Of a stretch of 64,000 nucleotides of DNA, positions 63,364 to 64,000 are shown piece after piece. Position numbers and translations under genes: made by a program. Numbering within the stretch: position 1 is the first letter of the stretch; every line of letters starts with the position of its first letter. Origin of the DNA: Lamellibrachia satsuma (lineage: Eukaryota > Annelida > Polychaeta > Sabellida > Siboglinidae); NCBI GenBank assembly GCA_033239005.1, contig BSQZ01000006.1, positions 12,303,162 to 12,367,161 of the forward strand, written 5' to 3'. Below the pieces are notes generated by a model. That model was given only the letters and a program-made list of their open reading frames with translations, was not told where the DNA came from and ran no database searches.

Positions 63364-63703
63364 TTGCACAGCGCCTTGGAAAAAGCAACTTGGCTACCGA
63401 CGCGTTATAGATATGTTCTTTTTAAAGTTGTAGTCGACTATAGTCAATAAGTCATGCAATTTAAAGCAGAAGGCATAGTCATGCAATGGCCGGAACAGGG
63501 ACCTGAGTATCGCACACTTGTCGCACATTTGTCGCATGCATGTTTTGCACAGCGCCTTGGAAAAAGCAACATGGCTACTGACGCGTTATAAATATTCTCT
63601 TTAAAGTTGTAGTCGACTATAGTCAATAAGTCATGCAATTTAAAGCAGAAGGCATAGTCATGCAATGGCCGGAACAGGGACATGAGTATCGCACATATGT
63701 CGC
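63364..63703. repeat. about 180-bp tandem duplication
   Basis: Two copies starting GCACAGCGCCTTGGAAAAAG, containing TTTAAAGTTGTAGTCGACTA and ATGCAATGGCCGGAACAGGG. They differ at few positions, so the duplication is recent. Confidence 0.9.
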
Positions 63704-64000
63704 TTTGTACTCGGTTATTACTGCTTTGATTAAATCTGTATCGATAACCGCAATTTCGATAGTCCTAACATTATCTGGGAAACCGTGGCCATAATGTTAA
63801 GCCCAGATCTAGCGCAAACAAAGAAATTTATAATTATCCTGCACATGGGATCCTCCCTTCCATTGGACAATTTAATAATATTATATGCCCACCACAAGTG
63901 CATGGTCTTCAAATATGCCCATTTCCCTGTTCATAGACCATTTATAAGGTGCACGGAATTCCAGAAAAGTTATACAGTTTCAAAGTGACCGACACTATAT

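Overview
This is a window of animal nuclear DNA, rich in introns and repeats. It has GT-AG introns, one U12-type intron, non-LTR retrotransposons, a FLYWCH/MULE transposon remnant, tRNA-headed SINE-like sequences, MITEs and many micro- and minisatellites. Three genes are recognisable by their conserved proteins, which point to a bilaterian invertebrate. A lophotrochozoan such as a mollusc is plausible, but the sequence does not prove it. Family comparisons are from memory; no alignment was run.

Layout. (1) About 437-8169, minus strand: the first six coding exons (283 codons) of SMG1, the UPF1 kinase of nonsense-mediated decay; the rest lies beyond the left edge. A full-length, open CR1-like LINE (about 820-5235, plus strand) sits in SMG1 intron 5, about 25-30 bp past the donor of exon 5. 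(2) About 8600-12900: remnants of LINEs and of a FLYWCH-MULE transposon. (3) 12062-28712, plus strand: a complete 17-exon NOL11 gene (654 codons), a nucleolar factor for rRNA transcription and processing. Intron 13 is U12-type. Several introns carry minisatellites next to the 3' splice site, and one array duplicates the acceptor and start of exon 15. (4) 29158-30490: a decayed, 5'-truncated copy of the same LINE family. (5) 31076-35766, minus strand: a complete 3-exon mitochondrial thioredoxin (TXN2, 164 aa). (6) 36-42 kb: intergenic DNA with MITEs, interleaved inverted repeats and CGTG arrays. (7) 42452-60072, plus strand: an unrecognised gene of five common exons and two alternative last exons, giving 380 or 456 aa. 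All its exon joints agree in phase. (8) 62182-62645, minus strand: a possible last exon of a Thr/Pro-rich, perhaps GPI-anchored protein.

The genes are ordinary single loci and do not form a pathway. The least ordinary signals are: a perfectly phased -1 frameshift heptamer (T TTA AAC, then TAG) joining the two LINE ORFs; the U12 intron; the duplicated splice acceptor in NOL11; and the homologous alternative last exons of the unknown gene. No prokaryotic-type system, CRISPR array or virus was found.
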